From Streptomyces galbus (GTDB taxonomy: Bacteria; Actinomycetota; Actinomycetes; Streptomycetales; Streptomycetaceae), in the NCBI RefSeq assembly GCF_005280195.1, contig NZ_SZPR01000012.1:396861-460860 (forward strand): 64,000 nt of DNA. Reading direction: 5' to 3'. Position numbers and translations under genes: made by a program. Below the pieces are notes generated by a model that was given only the letters and a program-made list of their open reading frames with translations, was not told the DNA's origin and searched no databases. This document shows, one piece after another, positions 1 to 8,817 of the stretch; position 1 is the stretch's first letter; every line of letters begins with the position of its first letter.

Positions 1-67
1 GCGAGCCCGTCCTTCCCGCCCGGCCGGGAACTGTCCCGGCGGGGGAGCGGTGGAAGGACGGGCTCGC
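1..67. terminator. hairpin terminator below the gas-vesicle gene
   Basis: Bases 1-16 are the exact reverse complement of bases 52-67, and the interior holds a second stem (CCGGGA at 24-29 against TCCCGG at 34-39). The structure starts at the window edge and ends 16 nt past the stop codon of the minus-strand gvpA gene, so it is a likely intrinsic terminator for it. A gene further left could share it. Confidence 0.7.
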
Positions 68-82
68 CGGCGGGTGGCGCCC

Positions 83-448
83 CTACGAGGAGCGCTTCTC
101 GTCGCGCACCTGGTGGAACGCGTCAGAAATGGTCTGCGCGGCGCCCGAGAGGGCCCCCTTGGTCTTGCCCCGGGCGCCGCCCTCCATCAGCTTCTCCGGC
201 AGTTCGGTCAGCCCGGCCGGCTTGCGCGGCCCCGCTTCGAGGTCGAGGCGGTTGCACGCCTCGGCGAAGCGCAGGTACGTGTCGACGCTGGCGACCACGA
301 TCCGGATGTCGATCTTGAGAATCTCGATGCCCACCAGGGAGACCCGCACGAAGGCGTCGATCACCAGGCCCCGGTCGAGGATCAGTTCCAGGACGTCGTA
401 GAGGCCACTGGAGCCCCCGCCGCCGCCCTGCTGCCGTGCCACGGTCAT
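83..448 (-). CDS. gvpA: gas vesicle structural protein, GvpA family
   Basis: 121-residue GvpA-family protein, the small hydrophobic subunit that forms the rib-like wall of gas vesicles. After a Gln/Gly-rich N-terminus comes the conserved core (about residues 16-70): GLYDVLELILDRGLVIDAF, then RVSLVGIEILKIDIRIVVAS and DTYLRFAEACNRLDL. The tail is short and polar, as in actinobacterial members. The ATG at 448 follows an AGGAGG ribosome site (458-463). A hairpin (1-67) lies just below the stop. The upstream neighbour is a sugar-type GntR regulator, so no further gvp genes are visible on this side; partners such as gvpF, gvpG or gvpL may lie left of the window. Streptomyces gvp genes are mostly cryptic. 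GvpJ, also in this family, is the main alternative. Confidence 0.88.
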   Translation of the reverse strand: MTVARQQGGGGGSSGLYDVLELILDRGLVIDAFVRVSLVGIEILKIDIRIVVASVDTYLRFAEACNRLDLEAGPRKPAGLTELPEKLMEGGARGKTKGALSGAAQTISDAFHQVRDEKRSS

Positions 449-563
449 CTCGATCAGCCTCCTGCCGTCGTGTCAGCCACCCTGTAGGGGCGGCTTCCCT
501 CGGACGGCCGGGATATCCGCCTCGTGCAGTGCCGGCCGGGGCAGGCGCCGACGAGACCACCCC

Positions 564-1424
564 CTAGCCCTGGACGTCCCCGAGCGTGGACGCCGTGACC
601 GGCGCGCCGTCGGCGAAGTCGCCCGGGGGGATGCCGGGGTGGTGCCCGGCGGAGGGTTCCGCGGTCTCCGCGTCTGCGGTCAGCCGCAGGCGGGAGACGA
701 TGCGGTAGCGGTCCCCGCGGTACACCGAGTGGACGTACTCCACGGGCCGGCCCGTGGAGTCGCTGGTGAGGCGCTCGAAGAGCAGGGCCGGGAACAGCTC
801 CGGCACGTCCAGCACCTCCGCCTCCGCCCGGGTGACCACCGTCGGCTCGATCGCCTGCGTCGCCTCGCTCACGTGCACGCCGTGGTGGGTGCGCAGGTGC
901 TGGTAGAGGTCGCCCTGCTCCAGTTCGCGGGCGGTGAGGCCGGGCACCGTGGCGGCGGGGATGTGCAGGTGCTCGATGGCGATGGGGGCGCCGTCGACCA
1001 GCCGCAGCCGGGCCACGTAGAAGATCTCGGCGGCGGGGGAGAGGCGCAGTTTGCGGCCCACCCGGGCGCCCGCCGGCATCGTGGTGAACTCCAGCAGCCG
1101 GCTCGTCCAGGTCCCCGAGGCCTGCGGCACGCTGAGCGACTGCCGGTCCTGCACCAGCTCCTGGGTGATCTTCTCCGGTGCCACGAAGACGCCCCGGCCG
1201 TGCTCGCGCACCAGGATGCCGGCGGTGACCAGTTCGTCGACCGCCGCGCGCAACGTCGGCCGGGACACCCCGAGTTGGGCGCACAGGGAACGCTCGGACG
1301 GGATGGCGTCGCCGGGACTGCGCTCCTCCGCCATGGTCAGCACCGCGTCGCGGACCCGCTCCCGCTTGAGGACCCCGCCCGTCGACCGCGCCGCCGCGCC
1401 CGCCCCTGGTTCCTTCTCGGCCAT
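564..1424 (-). CDS. GntR/HutC-family transcriptional regulator, DasR-like
   Basis: 286-residue regulator. An N-terminal winged helix-turn-helix (about residues 20-88, core IPSERSLCAQLGVSRPTLRAA) is followed by a UTRA ligand-binding domain (about 105-250) ending in PVEYVHSVYRGDRYRIVSRL, a tail very like that of DasR. UTRA domains of this branch bind phosphorylated amino sugars. I start at ATG 1424, which has an AAGGGGA ribosome site; an upstream GTG extension lacks one. The gene is divergent from a binding-protein/permease/hexosaminidase set, the arrangement of dasR-dasABC, and dre-like sites lie in the shared intergenic region. The N-terminal half is clearly different from DasR itself as I recall it, so I call it a paralogue. 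Its effector is inferred. Confidence 0.85.
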   Translation of the reverse strand: MAEKEPGAGAAARSTGGVLKRERVRDAVLTMAEERSPGDAIPSERSLCAQLGVSRPTLRAAVDELVTAGILVREHGRGVFVAPEKITQELVQDRQSLSVPQASGTWTSRLLEFTTMPAGARVGRKLRLSPAAEIFYVARLRLVDGAPIAIEHLHIPAATVPGLTARELEQGDLYQHLRTHHGVHVSEATQAIEPTVVTRAEAEVLDVPELFPALLFERLTSDSTGRPVEYVHSVYRGDRYRIVSRLRLTADAETAEPSAGHHPGIPPGDFADGAPVTASTLGDVQG

Positions 1425-1480
1425 CCGTACCGTCCCCTTCCCCCGCGTTCCCCCGTGCCTTTCCCGTGCGGATGCATCTG

Positions 1481-1527
1481 ACCAGTTCCGTGATGCGACC
1501 ACAAGAGACCACTGGTAAAGGACCAGT
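1481..1527. promoter_or_regulatory. dre-like operator cluster upstream of the GntR gene
   Basis: ACTGGT (1511-1516) and ACCAGT (1522-1527) form an inverted repeat with a 5-nt spacer, preceded by GACCACTGGT (1507-1516) and another ACCAGT at 1481-1486. The DasR-responsive element consensus is ACTGGTCTAGACCACT, so these are dre-like half sites in a denser arrangement. They lie about 60-100 bp upstream of the GntR start and suggest autoregulation. Function is inferred. Confidence 0.5.
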
Positions 1528-1600
1528 TTACGACGCAGTTGCCCAGACAGGAGAACGTTCCGTTCCCCTCACCCGGTAATTCCCGGGCGTGCGTGGGGGG

Positions 1601-1629
1601 TTGACGGCCTTATTGGTCCATGCCATTTT
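1601..1629 (+). promoter_or_regulatory. candidate promoter with dre-like operator for the sugar ABC operon
   Basis: TTGACG (1601-1606) and CATTTT (1624-1629) are spaced by 17 bp. Overlapping them is ATTGGTCCATGCCATT (1612-1627), an imperfect palindrome matching the dre consensus at 11 of 16 positions by my count. It lies about 120 bp before the binding-protein gene, so a repressor bound here would cover the promoter. The rest of the 1425-1744 gap holds another ACTGGT (1676-1681) and a GAGG ribosome site (1735-1738). Confidence 0.5.
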
Positions 1630-1744
1630 CTTCCACCACCAACAGGTTATCTGTCCAGTGGCGGCCCGTGAGGCAACTGGTCAAGTATCCGGGGCGTCGT
1701 CCCACCCTGCCCCGCGCCATCCCTGAGCGTCTTCGAGGTGAACC

Positions 1745-3019
1745 GTGAAGTTCCGCCTGCTCGCCGGTGCGTCGTCCTCCCTCCTCCTGCTGACCGCCCT
1801 CCTCACCGCCTGCTCCTCCGGCTCCGGCTCCGGCGGGAGTGACGGCGAGGGCACCTCCGAACTGACCGTCTGGCTCATGCGGGACAGCGTCTCCGCGGCC
1901 TTCCAGAAGGAGTTCACGGACGCCTTCACCGCCGCGCACCCCGACATCCGCCTGAAGGTGCAGATCCAGGAGTGGGACGGCATCGGCCAGAAGGTCACCG
2001 CCGCCCTGGCGAGCAACGACGCCCCCGACGTCATCGAGGTCGGCAACACCCAGGTCGCGCAGTACGCCCAGAGCGGCGGACTGGTCGACCTCACCGGCAA
2101 GAAGAGCGACCTCGGCGGCGCCACCTGGCTCAAGGGGCTGGCCGAGCCCGGCGCCTGGGAGGGCAGGCAGTACGGCATCCCGTACTACGCCGCCAACCGC
2201 GTCGTCGTCTACCGCAAGGACCTCTTCCAGCGGGCCGGCGTCGACCCCGCCACGATCAGGACCCGACAGCAGTGGCTCGCCGCCACCCGGAAGCTCAACA
2301 CGGGGGACCAGCAGGGCATCTACCTCACCGGTCAGACCTGGTACGCCCTCGCCGGCTTCATCTGGGACGAGGGCGGCGACCTCGCCGTCCAGGACGGCGG
2401 CCGGTGGAAGGGCGCCCTGGACACCCCCCAGGCGCTGGCCGGCATGCGGTTCTACAAGGAACTCCAGGCGCTCGGCAAGGGCCCCAAGGACGCGGACGAG
2501 GCCAACCCGCCGCAGGCCGAGGTGATGGCCGGGGGCAAGGTCGCCCAGATCATCTCCGTGCCCGGCGGCGCGAACGTCATCGCCCAGCACAACCCCGGCC
2601 TGAAGGGGAAGCTCGGCTTCTTCCCCGTCCCGGGCAAGACGGCCGACAAGCCCGGCGCGGTCTTCACCGGGGGCTCCGACCTCGTCGTCCCGGCCGCCTC
2701 GCAGCACCAGGACGCCGCCTACACGTTCATCAAGGAACTCACCGGTGACACCTGGCAGAAGAAGCTCGCCCTCGCCATGAGCTACGTGCCGAACAAGACG
2801 TCCCTCGCCTCCGCCGTCGCCGCCGACCCCGGCGCGGCCACCATGGCCGTCGGCGCCGCCGAGGGCCGCGCCACGCCCAACACGCCGGGCTGGGCGGCGG
2901 TCGAGGCGGAGAACCCGATCAAGGACTACATGACGGCCGCGCTCACCGGCCGGGACATGCGGCAGGCGGCGGCCGAGGCGTCCGCGGAGATCACCCGGGC
3001 GATGAACACCGCCTCGTGA
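1745..3019 (+). CDS. extracellular sugar-binding lipoprotein of ABC transporter (DasA-like)
   Basis: 424-residue family-1 solute-binding protein for carbohydrate uptake. The N-terminus is a lipoprotein signal peptide with lipobox LTAC (Cys23), so the mature protein would be anchored on the outer face of the membrane. The body begins LTVWLMRDSVSAAFQ and contains SNDAPDVIEVGNTQV, typical of this family. It starts at GTG 1745 with GAGG upstream. Two permeases and a GH20 hexosaminidase follow in the same direction. No ATPase is encoded nearby, as in other Streptomyces sugar systems that share the common ATPase MsiK. The DasR-like neighbour and GH20 gene suggest chitobiose or another N-acetylglucosamine oligomer as substrate; that is inference. 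Confidence 0.88.
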   Translation: MKFRLLAGASSSLLLLTALLTACSSGSGSGGSDGEGTSELTVWLMRDSVSAAFQKEFTDAFTAAHPDIRLKVQIQEWDGIGQKVTAALASNDAPDVIEVGNTQVAQYAQSGGLVDLTGKKSDLGGATWLKGLAEPGAWEGRQYGIPYYAANRVVVYRKDLFQRAGVDPATIRTRQQWLAATRKLNTGDQQGIYLTGQTWYALAGFIWDEGGDLAVQDGGRWKGALDTPQALAGMRFYKELQALGKGPKDADEANPPQAEVMAGGKVAQIISVPGGANVIAQHNPGLKGKLGFFPVPGKTADKPGAVFTGGSDLVVPAASQHQDAAYTFIKELTGDTWQKKLALAMSYVPNKTSLASAVAADPGAATMAVGAAEGRATPNTPGWAAVEAENPIKDYMTAALTGRDMRQAAAEASAEITRAMNTAS

Positions 3020-3125
3020 TCCGGCGCCCGTGCCGCCGGCCCCCGCCCCTGGGCACCGCCGGCCCGCAGCCCCGCACGTCCCGCAGGTACCGCAGTCCCG
3101 CACGTCCCGTACGAGAGGAGGAGCC

Positions 3126-4106
3126 GTGCCGACCACCGAGGAACGGGCCCGGCCGCGGCCCCGGCCGGTCCGGGCCCCCGCACCGACGCCCCGCCGCCGC
3201 GGCGGTGACCGCTCCGGCGCCCGCTCCGGCCCCTGGCCCTACCTGCTGATCGCGCCGACCGTCCTCGGCATGGCCTACCTGCTGCTCTACCCGCTGGCCC
3301 GCGCCGTCCTGATCTCCTTCCAGGACTTCCGGCTGCGCCAACTCATCTCCGGGGACGCCGAGTTCGTCGGCCTGGCGAACTACCGGACCCTGCTCACCGA
3401 CCCGCGGTTCTGGACGGTCGTACGCCGCACCTTCCTGTTCATGGCGGTCGACGTCGTCCTGATCATGGTGATCGCGCTGCTGGTCGCGCTGATGACGGAA
3501 CGGCTCGGCCGGGTGTGGCGCGGCCTCGTCCTCAGCTCGCTCGTCCTCGCCTGGGCGATGCCGGTGGTCGCCGCGACCACCGTCTTCCAGTGGCTGTTCC
3601 ACTCCGAGTTCGGCATCGTCAACTGGACCCTGACCTCGCTCGGCGCCCACTGCTTCGAGCGGTACCCGTGGTTCGCCCACGGCACCGCCGCGTTCGTCAT
3701 CCTCGTCGTACTGGTGGTGTGGCAGTCCGTGCCGTTCGCCGCCATCACCCTCTACTCCGCGCTCACCACCGTCCCCGCCGAACTCCAGGAGTCCGCACGC
3801 CTCGACGGAGCGGGCGCCTTCCGGGTCCTGCGCTCGGTCACCCTGCCGCTGATCCGCCCCATCGTGATGCTGGTGCTCTGCCTCGAGGTCATCTGGACCT
3901 TCAAGGCGTTCGTGCAGATCTGGGTGATGACCAAGGGCGGCCCCGGCGACGCGACCACCATCCTGCCGGTCTACGCCGTGCAGACCGCCCTCTCCCAGCA
4001 GCGCTACGACCTCGGCTCGGCCGCCTCGATGATCACGGTCGTGCTGATGTCGGGCGTGCTCGTCCTGTACTTCCGCCAGATGTTCCGACAGGAGGACGAG
4101 CGGTGA
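3126..4106 (+). CDS. sugar ABC transporter permease (MalF/DasB-type)
   Basis: 326-residue membrane subunit of the binding-protein-dependent sugar transporter. A basic, proline-rich cytoplasmic N-terminus (about residues 1-35) precedes about six transmembrane helices. The cytoplasmic EAA loop that docks to the ATPase is at about 218-244 (ESARLDGAGAFRVLRSVTLP). I chose GTG 3126 because AGGAGGAG (3115-3122) sits just before it; upstream in-frame starts would add 32 residues of intergenic-looking sequence. Its stop overlaps the next permease's start in GTGA, so the two are likely translationally coupled. It should act with the lipoprotein at 1745 and a shared ATPase encoded elsewhere. Confidence 0.88.
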   Translation: MPTTEERARPRPRPVRAPAPTPRRRGGDRSGARSGPWPYLLIAPTVLGMAYLLLYPLARAVLISFQDFRLRQLISGDAEFVGLANYRTLLTDPRFWTVVRRTFLFMAVDVVLIMVIALLVALMTERLGRVWRGLVLSSLVLAWAMPVVAATTVFQWLFHSEFGIVNWTLTSLGAHCFERYPWFAHGTAAFVILVVLVVWQSVPFAAITLYSALTTVPAELQESARLDGAGAFRVLRSVTLPLIRPIVMLVLCLEVIWTFKAFVQIWVMTKGGPGDATTILPVYAVQTALSQQRYDLGSAASMITVVLMSGVLVLYFRQMFRQEDER

Positions 4107-4999
4107 GCAGCACCGTCCGCGGCGGACGCGTCCGCCCGCCCCGCGGCCGCGGCCGTGTCCCCGGCTTCCGCGCCCCCCGCCTGCGGCGGCTGCCCCTGCA
4201 CGCCGGTGCCGCCCTGACCGTGCTGGTGTGTCTCTTCCCCGTGTACTGGATGGTCACGACCGCGCTCAAGCCGTCCCGTGACATCCAGTCGTCCGAGCCC
4301 CGACTCTTCCCGCACTCCTGGACGCTGGAGCACTTCAGGACCGCGGTGGACGCGCCGGGCTTCGCCCAGTTCTGGCGCAACAGCCTGCTGGTCACCGCCG
4401 GTGCCGTGCTGCTGTCCCTGTTCGTCGCCCTCGCGGCGGCCTTCGCCGTCGCCCGGATGCGCTGGCGGGGCCGCCGGCAGTTCGTCCTCGCCGTCTTCAT
4501 CGCCCAGATGGCGCCGTGGGAGTCGCTGATCATCCCGGTCTACATCATCGCCCGCGACACCGACATGCTGGACCGGCTCACCACGCTGACGCTGGTCTAC
4601 TTCATGATCACCCTGCCCTTCACCGTGATCGTGCTGCGCGGGTTCATCGCCACCGTCCCGCCCGAACTGGAGGAGGCGGCACAGGTCGACGGCTGCACCC
4701 GGCCCGGCGCGTTCCGCCGCGTGGCGCTGCCGCTGCTCGCCCCCGGACTGATGGCCACCTCGCTGTTCGGCTTCATCACCGCCTGGAACGAGTTCGCCTA
4801 CGCCAACTTCCTCATCATCAAGAACCAGGACCAGCGCACCCTGCCCGTCTGGCTGTCGTCCTTCCAGAACACCTTCGGCACCGACTGGGGCGCCACCATG
4901 GCCGCCTCCACCCTCTTCGCCCTGCCCGCCCTCGCCGTCTTCCTCCTCCTCCAGCGCCACGTCACGTCAGGACTCGCGTCGGGCGCGGTCAAGGGCTGA
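4103..4999 (+). CDS. sugar ABC transporter permease (MalG/DasC-type)
   Basis: 298-residue second permease. About six transmembrane helices follow an arginine-rich N-terminus, with the EAA loop at about 187-213 (EEAAQVDGCTRPGAFRRVAL). GTG 4103 overlaps the upstream stop codon and is preceded by GGAGG (4091-4095). The C-terminal part, with AWNEFAYANFLI, is typical of the MalG branch. It pairs with the preceding permease to form the membrane channel. The GH20 gene starts about 120 bp downstream on the same strand, so binding protein, permeases and intracellular hydrolase probably form one operon. Confidence 0.88.
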   Translation: MSSTVRGGRVRPPRGRGRVPGFRAPRLRRLPLHAGAALTVLVCLFPVYWMVTTALKPSRDIQSSEPRLFPHSWTLEHFRTAVDAPGFAQFWRNSLLVTAGAVLLSLFVALAAAFAVARMRWRGRRQFVLAVFIAQMAPWESLIIPVYIIARDTDMLDRLTTLTLVYFMITLPFTVIVLRGFIATVPPELEEAAQVDGCTRPGAFRRVALPLLAPGLMATSLFGFITAWNEFAYANFLIIKNQDQRTLPVWLSSFQNTFGTDWGATMAASTLFALPALAVFLLLQRHVTSGLASGAVKG

Positions 5000-5117
5000 C
5001 CCCGCCCCGCGCGTGGCGGTCGGGGCCCCGCACCCGCGCCCACCGACCACCCTGCGCTCACCCACCGCCCCCGCGCCCCCCGCACGCCCCCCGGCGCCCC
5101 TCCCGGAAGGCCCTCCC

Positions 5118-6743
5118 GTGCCCGCACTCCGCCGCGACCAGGCCCTGCTGCCCCGGCCCACCCGAGTCTCCCTGCGTTCCGGCCACTTCACGCTCGACGC
5201 CACCACCGGCGTGCACGCCACACCCGGCGCCGAAGCCGCCGCCGACCTGCTGCGCGACCTGCTCACGCCCGCCACCGGTCTGCCCTTACCGCCCTCGCCG
5301 TCCGGGACGGTCACCCTCGCCGTCGACGCCGGGCTGCGCGGACTCGGCCGCGAGGGGTACGGCCTGACCGTCTCCCCGCACTCCGTCCTGCTCCGCGCGG
5401 CCCACCCGACGGGGCTGCTGCGCGGGGTGCAGACCCTTCGCCAACTCCTGCCCGAGCAGGCCCTGGTGGCGGCGGGCGGCGGCCACCCCGGGCTCCCGAC
5501 GGGGCCGGGGCGGGAGCGGGACCTTCCGGACCGCTGGGACCTGCCCTGCACCGAGATCACCGACGTCCCGCACCGCTCCTGGCGCGGTCTGATGATCGAC
5601 GTGGCGCGCCACTTCCACCCCGTCGACACCCTGCGCCGCCACGTCGACCTGCTCGCCCTGCACAAGCTGAACGTCCTGCACCTCCACCTCACCGACGACC
5701 AGGGCTGGCGGATGCCCGTCGCCGCCTACCCCCGCCTGACGACGGTCGGCGCCCGCCGGACCGGCCCGGACACCGCACACAGCCCCGGCACCTCGCCGCG
5801 CGGCCCGCGCCCGCACGCCGGCGCCTACACCCGCGCCGACCTCACCGGCCTGGTCGCCTACGCGGCGCGCCGGGGCGTCACCGTCGTCCCCGAGATCGAG
5901 ATGCCCGGCCACGTGCGCGCCGCCCTCGCCGCCTACCCGCACCTCGGCAACCACCCCGGCCGCGCCCTCGACGTGTGGACGCGCTGGGGCGTGTGCGACA
6001 CCGTGCTCGGCGTCCACGACGCCGTACTCGACTTCGTGCGCGCCGTCCTCGACGAGGTGATGGACGTCTTCCCCTCGCCGTACGTCCACCTCGGCGGCGA
6101 CGAGTGCCCCACCACCGAGTGGGAGCAGAGCGCCACCGCCCGCGCGCGGGTCGCGGCGGAGGGCCTGTCCGGGCCGGCCGACCTGCGCGGCTGGCTCCTC
6201 GGACGGGCCGGCGCGCACCTCCGGGAGCGCGGCCGCCACCCCGTCGCCTGGGCCGAGACGGGCACCGTCCTCCCGCCGGGCTTCACCGCGATGAGCTGGC
6301 GGGCGACCAGCCACGCGGCCGAGGCCCTGGCCCGCGGGCACGACGTCGTCCTCACCCACCACCGCACCACCTACCTCGACTACGCCCAGGACGAGGAGCC
6401 CGGCGGCCCGCCCGTCCAGCCCGGGCCCGTCGTCGACCTGCGCACCGTCCACCGCGGCGACCCCGACCCCGCGGCGTCCGCGCCCGGCGCCGGACGCGTC
6501 CTCGGCACCCAGGCACAGCTGTGGACCGAGTTCGCCCCCACCGCCGCCGACCTCGACCGCCTCGCCTACCCCCGGCTGTGCGCCCTGGCGGACCGGGCCT
6601 GGTCGGGGCCCACGCCCTGGCCCGACTTCGCCCGCCGGCTGGCCGCGCACACGCGACGCCTGGACGCCCTCGGCGTACGCCACCACCCCACGACCGCGGC
6701 ACCGTCCGAGCCGACCGCGGCCCGCACGGCACCCTCCGCCTGA
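5118..6743 (+). CDS. GH20 beta-N-acetylhexosaminidase, cytoplasmic
   Basis: 541-residue glycoside hydrolase family 20 enzyme that removes terminal N-acetylglucosamine or N-acetylgalactosamine from oligosaccharides by substrate-assisted catalysis. An N-terminal GH20b-like domain (about residues 1-145) precedes the TIM barrel. The catalytic pair is Asp328-Glu329 in YVHLGGDECPTTEW, and HLTDDQGWR marks the barrel start. There is no signal peptide. I start at GTG 5118 with GGAAGG upstream, since the further upstream reading frame is low-complexity. Location after an importer suggests it cleaves imported chitobiose-like sugars inside the cell, like DasD in S. coelicolor. Specificity is inferred. 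Confidence 0.88.
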   Translation: MPALRRDQALLPRPTRVSLRSGHFTLDATTGVHATPGAEAAADLLRDLLTPATGLPLPPSPSGTVTLAVDAGLRGLGREGYGLTVSPHSVLLRAAHPTGLLRGVQTLRQLLPEQALVAAGGGHPGLPTGPGRERDLPDRWDLPCTEITDVPHRSWRGLMIDVARHFHPVDTLRRHVDLLALHKLNVLHLHLTDDQGWRMPVAAYPRLTTVGARRTGPDTAHSPGTSPRGPRPHAGAYTRADLTGLVAYAARRGVTVVPEIEMPGHVRAALAAYPHLGNHPGRALDVWTRWGVCDTVLGVHDAVLDFVRAVLDEVMDVFPSPYVHLGGDECPTTEWEQSATARARVAAEGLSGPADLRGWLLGRAGAHLRERGRHPVAWAETGTVLPPGFTAMSWRATSHAAEALARGHDVVLTHHRTTYLDYAQDEEPGGPPVQPGPVVDLRTVHRGDPDPAASAPGAGRVLGTQAQLWTEFAPTAADLDRLAYPRLCALADRAWSGPTPWPDFARRLAAHTRRLDALGVRHHPTTAAPSEPTAARTAPSA

Positions 6744-6883
6744 CCTCCCCGGGACGGCACCAGCGCCCCCGGACGACGGCCCGTACAGCACCCTCCCCCC
6801 GACATCCCCCGGCCGGAACCACCCTCCCCGGACGAACCGCCGGCCGACCCCCTGGATGACCCCACCACGGAGAGGAACCGCCC

Positions 6884-8338
6884 GTGACCAGTCATGACCA
6901 CCCGGCGCCGCAGCGCCGCAGCAGCCGGCTGCGCATGCTCCTCGCTACGGCCGCCGTCACCGCCCTCGGCGCCGCCACCCTCGCGGCCCTGCCCGCGACC
7001 GCCGACGCGGCCGGCGGGCTGACGGTGCAGTACCGCACCAGCGCCACCGGCGCCACGGCCGACCAGAGCGAACCTTGGTTCAAGGTGAAGAACACCGCCG
7101 GCACCGCGCTGCCGCTCAGCGAGGTCAAGCTGCGCTACTACTTCAAGGCCGACTCGCCCACCGCCACGTACCGGTTCGCCTGCTCCTGGGCGACCAAGGG
7201 CTGTGCCAACATCACCGGCACCTTCGGCACCCTCGCCAGTCCCACCGACACCGCCGACCGCTACCTCGAGGTCGGCTTCACCTCCGGTGCGGGCTCCCTC
7301 GCGCCCGGCACCGACACCGGCGACATGCAACTGCGGTTCTACCAGTCCACCTGGCAGCCGCTGCGGCAGAGCGACGACTACTCCTTCGACGCGAGCCGGA
7401 CCGCGTACGGCGACTGGCCCAAGGTCACCGCGACCCGCGCCGGCAGCCTGGTGTGGGGCACGGCCCCGGCCGGCAACACCCCGACCGACCCGCCGACCAC
7501 CCCGCCGCCCACCACACCCCCGCCCGGCGGATCGGGCACGCTGTGGGACGACTTCAGCTACACGTCCTCCACCGACCCGAAGATCTCCGCCAACGGCTGG
7601 TCCGTGCGCTCCAACTCCGGCGGCCCCGGCGTGCCCGGCGCCACCTGGGACCCCTCCAACGTCACCTTCGCCACCAGCGCGGGCAACACCGTCATGACGC
7701 TGGAGACGTCCACCGCGGGCACCGCCGGCACCACCGAGCAGGCCGAAGTCCTCACCAAGGCCACCAAGTTCCAGAACGGCACCTACGCCGCCCGCGTCCG
7801 GTTCAACGACGCGCCCCGCTCCGGCCCCGACGGCGACCACCTCGTGCAGACCTTCTTCACCATCAACGACCTCAAGGCCCCGATGGCCGACGACTACGCG
7901 GAGTACGACTTCGAGTACCTCCCCAACGGCGGCTGGGGCGAGCCGTCCAACATCCTCTACACGACCTCCTGGGAGACCTACAACCCCGACCCCTGGCAAG
8001 CCGTCAACCAGCACACCGAGAGCCGCCAGAGCTACGCCGGCTGGCACGACCTCGTCCTCACCATCGACGGCTCGTCCATCACGTACTACATCGACGGCCG
8101 GCTCTTCGGCACCCACGACGCCGCCTACCTGCCCGAGCGCCCCATGTCCCTCAACTTCAACCAGTGGCTGATCGACCTCGACGGCCAGACGTCGACCACC
8201 CCGCGGGCCTACGAGCAGCAGGTCGACTACGTCCTCCACGTCAAGGACCAGGTGCTGACCCCGGCTCAGGTGGACGCCAAGGTCGCGGCGTACCGCTCGA
8301 CGGGGAAGGCGTTCGAGGACACGGTGCCGGCCCCCTGA
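6884..8338 (+). CDS. secreted CBM3 - GH16-type glycan hydrolase
   Basis: 484-residue secreted protein. A long twin-Arg-lacking signal peptide ends near residue 43 (ATADAAGG). A family-3 carbohydrate-binding module (about 46-190) is joined by a Pro/Thr linker (about 197-218) to a concanavalin-like GH16 domain (about 220-455). The catalytic GH16 signature is EYDFE at 340-344, with Glu340 as nucleophile and Glu344 as acid/base by family analogy. GTG 6884 follows GGAGAGG. GH16 enzymes act on beta-1,3/1,4-glucans and galactans, and CBM3 usually binds cellulose, so a plant or cell-wall glucan substrate is plausible. A strong hairpin follows the stop. It may or may not be co-regulated with the upstream hexosaminidase. 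Confidence 0.85.
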   Translation: MTSHDHPAPQRRSSRLRMLLATAAVTALGAATLAALPATADAAGGLTVQYRTSATGATADQSEPWFKVKNTAGTALPLSEVKLRYYFKADSPTATYRFACSWATKGCANITGTFGTLASPTDTADRYLEVGFTSGAGSLAPGTDTGDMQLRFYQSTWQPLRQSDDYSFDASRTAYGDWPKVTATRAGSLVWGTAPAGNTPTDPPTTPPPTTPPPGGSGTLWDDFSYTSSTDPKISANGWSVRSNSGGPGVPGATWDPSNVTFATSAGNTVMTLETSTAGTAGTTEQAEVLTKATKFQNGTYAARVRFNDAPRSGPDGDHLVQTFFTINDLKAPMADDYAEYDFEYLPNGGWGEPSNILYTTSWETYNPDPWQAVNQHTESRQSYAGWHDLVLTIDGSSITYYIDGRLFGTHDAAYLPERPMSLNFNQWLIDLDGQTSTTPRAYEQQVDYVLHVKDQVLTPAQVDAKVAAYRSTGKAFEDTVPAP

Positions 8339-8357
8339 CGGACGGCACGTGACCCGG

Positions 8358-8384
8358 GGCGGGCGTGCGACGGCCACGCCCGCC
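8358..8384. terminator. convergent hairpin terminator
   Basis: A perfect 10-bp stem (GGCGGGCGTG at 8358-8367 against 8375-8384) with a 7-nt loop lies between the GH16 gene and the minus-strand membrane-protein gene ending at 8402. It could serve both directions. Confidence 0.75.
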
Positions 8385-8401
8385 TCCGGCACGCGGCGCG
8401 C

Positions 8402-8788
8402 TCAGTGACCGGCGAGCAGCTTCACCCCGACCACGACGAGCCCGATGCCCGTGTTCAGCGCCGCGGTGACCGCGGCGCGCAGCGGGCCCGAGCCGATGCG
8501 CCGGCCTCCCAGGTACCTGTCCGCGGCCGATGTGCTCGCGCTGCGCACCGCGCTGTGGGTCGCGATCGGCACCGAGGTCGCCGCGCTGGCCGCCTGGGGA
8601 CCACAGGCGAGCGCGGTCACGGCGACCGACAGGACGGCCCCGGTGTGGTCGACGTGCCGCCCCTCGACGAGGCCGATGAGGACGGCCAGCAGAGTGAGGG
8701 AGGCGTAGATGCGTTCTTTGAGGCGCTCGCTCAGCACCGACGCGGGTTCCTCGGGCCCGGGCGCGGTGTCCGGCTCCTTCTCGCTCAC
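8402..8788 (-). CDS. small integral membrane protein
   Basis: 128-residue protein of unknown function. A charged N-terminus (about residues 1-28, EKEPDTAPGPEEP) precedes hydrophobic segments at about 32-47, 56-75 and 104-125, so about three membrane helices. I start at GTG 8788, with GAGGGA upstream. An alternative GTG about 33 bases earlier has no clear ribosome site. It lies 29 nt downstream of the EamA exporter gene on the same strand, so the two are probably co-transcribed and controlled from the short divergent region at 9.8 kb. I do not recognise the family. Confidence 0.65.
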   Translation of the reverse strand: MSEKEPDTAPGPEEPASVLSERLKERIYASLTLLAVLIGLVEGRHVDHTGAVLSVAVTALACGPQAASAATSVPIATHSAVRSASTSAADRYLGGRRIGSGPLRAAVTAALNTGIGLVVVGVKLLAGH

Positions 8789-8817
8789 ATCGACTCCCTC
8801 GTCGTGATCACCGTCCG

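Noticed and set aside
1..448. A larger gas-vesicle cluster
   Set aside because: Only one gvp gene is visible; the next gene is a sugar-type GntR regulator. Any cluster would lie left of the window.
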